Positions 58,575 to 64,000 of a DNA stretch of 64,000 nucleotides are shown in pieces (positions within the stretch are counted from its first letter, which is position 1; each line of letters opens with the position of its first letter). A model generated the notes under the pieces. The model saw nothing but the letters and a program-made list of their open reading frames with translations, ran no database searches and was not told the DNA's origin. Source of the stretch: Taudactylus pleione (lineage: Eukaryota > Chordata > Amphibia > Anura > Myobatrachidae); NCBI GenBank assembly GCA_031769625.1, contig JAUIMM010000582.1, forward strand, positions 1,133,501 to 1,197,500, given 5' to 3'. The position numbers and the translations under genes are program-made.

Positions 58575-59443
58575 GAGCCGTATTCAATTTGAGACGAGCC
58601 GCGATACTTTTTCGCGTCCCGGACTTTTCTCCTACTTCGCCTGTTTTGTAGGCGGAAAAGTATCGCGCGCGTGCCCGCTTTACCCCGTATTCAATTTGAA
58701 AGTAGGCGAAAACGGGACCCGGCGAAATTTGAACAGGCGGAAAGTACTGTCAGTTTTGGGGAAATCAGCCTGACACCCCCCAAATGATGCTCTGACATGG
58801 TGGTTCCCTATGGTACCCCCCGATTTGGCTTGCTGAAGGTATTTGGTGTTTTTAAACGGGCTCAATAGCTGCTAAATAGCGTTTTTCTATACGTGGTGCA
58901 GAATAGTATTCAGGAGTATTTTTCCACAAAATAACTTATCTCAGCAAATTTGGGGTACTTGAAAATGGGGGTCAGCATATTTAAAAGTTGCTAAAGTGAA
59001 TTTGAAAAATCGTGAAAAATCCACCTGCCGCAAGCACCTGCAATCAAAAAAACACCTGGGGCATACTTGGGGACCCCCCAGAGACAAGTTTGATAGTTTT
59101 TAACTTTGTCCCACAACATTTTTTTTTCGCCCCAAAATGAAAGTGATTTTTTTGGGGTGTCCTTAAGTGTTTTTCTTTTAATTTTGACACAGATTACCTG
59201 TGGGACTGTCTGAAGGCTGCAGGGGGTTCCCGCAATGTTGCACCCCAAAACCCCAATTCTGCACTTTTTTCCATCTGCTATTCATACGCAAAACCTTTTT
59301 GCCTATTACATTGCATTGGCTTACCGCCTAGGAGGAAAGTCTTTCAAATTGAATACGGGGTAAAAGCAAAACAGGCGAAAATGACGTCATCGGCGAAAAA
59401 GTATCACGGATCCGGAATTTTCTCTTCAAATTGAATACGGGCC
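58575..59443. mobile_element. Family G MITE with a nested relative, TSD TAA
   Basis: Outer ends GAGCCGTATTCAATTTGA and TCAAATTGAATACGGGCC are flanked by TAA (58,572-58,574 and 59,444-59,446). Subterminal blocks GATACTTTTTCGC and CGCCTGTTTTG are also inverted. Inside, a second pair CCCCGTATTCAATTTGAAAG (from 58,684) and CTTTCAAATTGAATACGGGG (to 59,360) bounds 677 bp. The outer element alone is about 192 bp. No transposase. Confidence 0.88.
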
Positions 59444-60985
59444 TAAGGCATGTCATTACACAATAAGGCATGTCATTACACACCAAGGCATTCATTACAC
59501 ACTAAGGAATGTTATTACACATTAAGGCATGTCATTACACACTAACGCATGTTATTACACACTAAGGCATGTAATCACACACCAAGGCATGTAATCACAC
59601 ACCAAGGCATGTCATTACACACTAAGGAATGTTATTACACATTAAGGCATGTCATTACACACTAACGCATGTTATTACACACTAAGGCATGTAATCACAC
59701 ACTAAGGCATGTCATTACACACTAAGGAATGTTATTACACATTAAGGCATGTCATTACACACTAACGCATGTTATTACACACTAAGGCATATTATTACAC
59801 ACCAAGGCATTCATTACACAGTAAGGCATGTCATTACACACTAAGGCATGTCATTACACACTAAGGCATGTCATTACACACCACACACCAAGGCATTCAT
59901 TACACATTAAGGCATGTCATTACACACTAAGGCATGTTATTACACACCACACACCAAGGCATTCATTACACATTAAGGCATGTCATTACACACTAAGGCA
60001 TGTTATTACACACCACACACTAAGGCATGTCATTACACACTAAGGCATGTTATTACACACCACACATTAAGGCATGTCATTATACACTAAGGCATGTTAT
60101 TACACACCACACACCAAGGCATTCATTACACATTAAGGCATGTCATTACACACTAAGGCATGTTATTACACCACACACCAAGGCATTCATTACTCATTAA
60201 GGCATGTCATTACACACTAAGGCATGCCATTACACACTAAGGCTTGTTATTACACACCACACACTAAGGCATGTCATTACACACTAAGGCATGTCATTAC
60301 ACACTAAGGCATGTTATTACACACCACACACCAAGGCATTCATTACTCATTAAGGCATGTCATTACACACTAAGGCATGTCATTACACATTAAGACATGT
60401 CATTACACACTAAGGGGTGGTTATTACACACCACACACTAAAGCATGTTATTACACACTAAGGCATGTGATTACACAATAAGGCATGTGATTACACACTA
60501 AGACATGTCATTACACACTAAGGCACGTTATTACACACCACACACCAAGGCATTCATTACACATTAAGGCATGTCATTACACACTAAGGCACGTTATCAC
60601 ACACCACACACCAAGGCATTAGTTACACAATAAGGCATGTCATTACACACTAAGGCATGTTATTACACACCACACACCAAGGCATTCATTACACATTAAG
60701 GCATGCCATTACACATTAAGGCATGTCATTACACAATAACATGTCATTACACACTGGCATGTGATTACACAATAAGGCATGTGATTACACACTAAGGCAT
60801 GTGATTACACACTAAGGCATGTCATTACACACTAAGGCATGTCATTACACAATAAGGCATGTTATTACACAATAAGGCATGTTATTACACACCACACACC
60901 AAGGCATTCATTACACATTAAAGCATGTTATTACACACTAAGGCATGTGACTACACAATAAGGCATGTCATTACATAATACACTG

Positions 60986-63131
60986 TGCCAGGCTATTGCA
61001 CGCTATAACAATACAGGATTTGCTGTGACGTGATATGTCACCTGGCACGCTATGGCGTGATAAGAAGAGTAATACAGGCATTATTTTAGAGGAGGTGGGA
61101 GGAGTTAGGGTGGCCTAGCGTGTCAGAAATGGCAGGAACACTCCTTGGAGACGTGGAATGCACTAGCCCAGGCCAATGTTATATGACCATGCTCTCCACA
61201 TGCACTCACTGTCCTGATTCCCCAATTTGAATTGCTCAGCTGTACGCTCAGTGTGCTAATTTGGCGCAGGCAGGGCCCTCCCCACCCTTCACATCTGCAT
61301 TTATTTTACCTACCTTGTCTGACCCTGTTCTCCTCACAGCCTGGCGCTGCGGAGCACCTTGGGACCTGTGTAACATGATAGCTGTGGCAATATTTGCAGT
61401 ATTATTATCACCAATAAACATAGATCTGTATAATGCAAGGACGACGCATTTCACAATTTGTACAAATCCTTTTATGGGAAAATGAAGGCGGCTTTGAGGT
61501 TCTATCCTTAACTAGAATTCAATATTACTCATAATCACTTTTCCCAAAAACACCTATTACAGCCTATTGATTACCGGCCATACAAGGCAGCACTTTAATG
61601 TGTACGTGTTCCCTTCGCCAACTGACAGGAAGGCAGCCATTATAAAGGCTTGTGACAGTTTATTATTAATGGAAGCTGGAAGACATATTAGAATGCATAA
61701 GGTTATTGTTAGAAGTATAATAATGTCTGAATAAGGTGTTTCTGTGTGAAAACTTTGTCATGTTTGTGTTATACTACTATTTTCTCATGTTCTGCACCTA
61801 CGTCCCATCACTTCACCAGGTACTGGTAATATTACTGAGGCATGAGGTAGCAAGTGCCTCTTGCTTTTGTGATGTCGCTAATAGAGTGAACGTAAGGTCA
61901 GCGCTCAAAATGGCTGCCTCCGCTTTGTGTATTCAATATGCATAGCTTGACATACAAAAATCCAGGTTCGTTTTCTTAAATGTCATTATTGTGTCGTTAC
62001 ACATCCACCGCAATTCCAAATAAAAGCTGCATATGAACGATGAAAATGCGTTACAATTGATGCAGGTGAAAAGAACGTAACGTCGCTGACAATTTCTGCG
62101 TAATAAGCCCAGAGACCTTGCAGATGACCTGGGGCCTGGTATTTACATTACAAAAACCTCCACAGCCCATAAATACCTGGAGACCGAAGAAGACTAAAAA
62201 ACAGCAACTAGCGCAGGAATTGTTGTTCTGGTTGAGTTGGCGTAAGAAATGGGCCGTGCTATCTCAGCTCACGGGTTGCCACATTATCAGATAGCGTGGG
62301 GAGTGCGAACATCTCACAGAGAGAAAAACTCACCACATTCCTGACATTTTACACGTTTTCCTAAATAATTGTTTTATTCACAGCTAAAAAAGGTGCAATT
62401 TTGTAACATTCACAGTTGGCCGCACCTTAACCCTAATGCAAACGTTTACAACGAGAGATCGGATGCAAAAACGTTTTTACCATCGGATCTATGCCTACGA
62501 TACTCGCCAAGGTATATGTGAGAAAAAAAATATCAAGTTAACAGTTTCTGTGCGGAATATATTAAGCTCAATATAGTTCACGCTCTCATAAAACATCACC
62601 ATGGTATAGGATTATTACGGGAATCTACCAAATTACAATGAGGTTACAGGGGCCTATTTACTAAGCCTTGGATGGAGATAAAGTACCATCCAACCAGCTA
62701 CTAACTGCCATTTTTTCAAATATAGCCTGTGACAAGGCAGTTAGGGGCCTATTAGAGAAGGATGATTTATTTATTTAAATTTTTAATCTTTGTGATGAAA
62801 ATCATTTATCGTACTAAATTTTGTAAGGCCAAGAGGAGGGATAATAACGCAGCAAATACACTAATTACCATTTAACAACCATTTCTAACTAAAGTCTTTA
62901 CTTTGACAACCCCTTGCAAAGGTTCATTCCAGTTTTTATTTTATTTATTTAATGGTTACATTAACTCTGTGTTAGACATAGATCATATATCACTATATAT
63001 CATTCAGATACGTGCCATAGCAGACATCCTAAAAGTGGGATTTACAATCATTTGTAACACGCATATAGGGATTTATTAAAGAGGTGTAAGCCAACAATCC
63101 AGGAAAATGTATTATAACACAAGAGATATCA
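60986..63131. other. Mostly unique sequence, no gene recognised
   Basis: No frame above about 74 codons. Around 62,650-62,760 a block GGGGCCTATTTACTAAGCCT and AGGCAGTTAGGGGCCTATTA looks like a fragment of a dispersed repeat. The remainder is AT-rich and featureless by eye. Confidence 0.4.
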
Positions 63132-63565
63132 GTGATACACTGAAGCCCCATCATCCTCATAGAGAACTAGAGGACGCCATACACTGAAGCCCCATCATCC
63201 TCATAGAGAACTAGAGGACGCCATACACTGAAGCCCCATCATCCTCATAGAGAACTAGAGGACGCCATACACTAAAGCCCCACCATCCTCATTAGAGAAC
63301 TAGAGGACGCCATACACTAAAGCCCCACCATCCTCACAGAGAACTAGAGGACGCCATACACTGAAGCCCCATCATCCTCATTGAGAACTAGAGGACGCCA
63401 TACACTGAAGCCCCACCATCCTCATAGAGAACTAGAGGACGCCATACACTGAAGCCCCACCAGCCTCAGAGAACTAGAGGACACCATACACTGAAGTCCC
63501 ACCATCCTCATAGAGAACTAGAGGACGCCATACATCGAAGCCCCACTTTCCTCATAGAGAACATG
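63132..63565. repeat. 44-bp minisatellite, about 10 copies
   Basis: Units contain CCATACACTGAAGCCCCATC and ATCCTCATAGAGAACTAGAG, with few variants (ACTAAAGC, CACCATCC), and a shortened unit near 63,455. Confidence 0.96.
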
Positions 63566-64000
63566 GGGACTGCGAAAAGGGCTATTTAACAAACTCTGAC
63601 AAATAGGCTAAATAGTTATTTTTTGTCCAGCAGCCATTATCACATAAAGATGACGCCTATCTTACCTACGAACAGCGTTTTTTTGTTTTTTTATGATGTT
63701 ATTTAGTGGAACATTGTATCATCACTTTATAACGGTTTCCAGAAACAGGAAGAAATCAGTGAAATCATTTCAGAAATGAATAAAATGATGAACTGAAGGC
63801 TTGTTCCAGAGCACAGAAGCTGCTATAATCTTGTATCAACTTGTAACTAGCTGGGTAGTTACCATTTCTCACAGAGAAATTAATTGTTGATAACTATCAA
63901 ATCACAAAATGTAACCGGTCAGTTTGACAAGTAACTGTGAATGTCATGTTTGTAAAAAGATTTTAATACAATATTTTAGAATTCGTAAGAAAACAAAGTC
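63566..64000. other. No gene recognised
   Basis: AT-rich unique-looking sequence up to the window edge. Confidence 0.4.

Larger units (their letters stand above)
57590..60985. repeat. 20-bp satellite, interrupted twice
   Basis: Unit GGCATGTCATTACACACTAA with T/C, CACACCAA and CACAATAA variants. Compound units with an extra ACACCACACACC occur from 59,880. About 2.2 kb of array remain after subtracting the MITEs at 57,938-58,214 and 58,575-59,443. It fades at about 60,985. Confidence 0.96.

Overview
This window looks like nuclear DNA from a large, repeat-rich vertebrate genome, most likely a frog or toad. The reasons are non-LTR retroelement tails of the type common in anurans (AATAAT tail, ATATAAATAAAGG-like end), hAT-like and Harbinger-like miniature elements with intact target-site duplications, one Tc1-like end, a copia relic, and a large load of minisatellites. 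The species cannot be fixed from the sequence, and a salamander or other large-genome vertebrate is not excluded. No convincing host protein-coding gene, exon, tRNA, rRNA or CRISPR array was found. Nearly all long open frames lie inside tandem arrays whose unit lacks stops, so they are arithmetic by-products.

Layout. 1-1.1 kb: copy 1 (reverse) of a CCAAT/CRE/splice-donor repeat (family J) with its C-rich 30-bp array. 1.48-2.02 kb: a Harbinger-like element built as a train of about twelve hairpins (family A). 2.8-3.27 kb: another TTA-flanked element (C). 3.76-4.83 kb: 89-bp hairpin satellite. 6.3 kb: hAT-like MITE (D). 7.9-8.6 kb: degenerate minisatellite. 8.96-9.16 kb: copia RNase H relic. 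10.7-18.3 kb: 76-bp satellite, split by a decayed LINE that carries a 2A-like GDISPNPGP motif and its own 53-bp array. 19.3-30.7 kb: 30-bp satellite containing two J copies in a 1,905-bp tandem duplication. 31.5-33.6 kb: 20-bp satellite, open in all three forward frames. 34.4 kb: A copy. 35.3 and 36.6 kb: B copies. 38.5 and 39.9-41.2 kb: hAT-like F elements, the second filled by a 43-bp array. 42.8 kb: Tc1-like end followed by a 39/43-bp array to 44.5 kb. 45.1-45.9 kb: 25-bp array and a truncated A copy. 46.2-49.4 kb: 37-bp array. 50.5 kb: inverted B copy. 51.9-53.1 kb: D element split by a 979-bp solo LTR. 54.4-54.85 kb: palindromic element with a 20-bp array in its loop. 55.96-57.5 kb: 30-bp array with AATAAA in most units. 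57.6-61.0 kb: 20-bp array hit twice by TAA-targeting MITEs, one of them self-nested. 63.1-63.6 kb: 44-bp array.

Tandem arrays occupy about half of the 64 kb by my rough summing of intervals. Two themes stand out. First, many arrays sit inside, or end at, transposable elements (LINE, hAT F, LTR, J, the 54.5-kb palindrome, the Tc1 end, truncated A copies), suggesting that transposons seed minisatellites here. Second, families A and J are chains of hairpins whose two arms differ between copies while staying complementary to each other. This arm covariation is the strongest candidate for something not well described.
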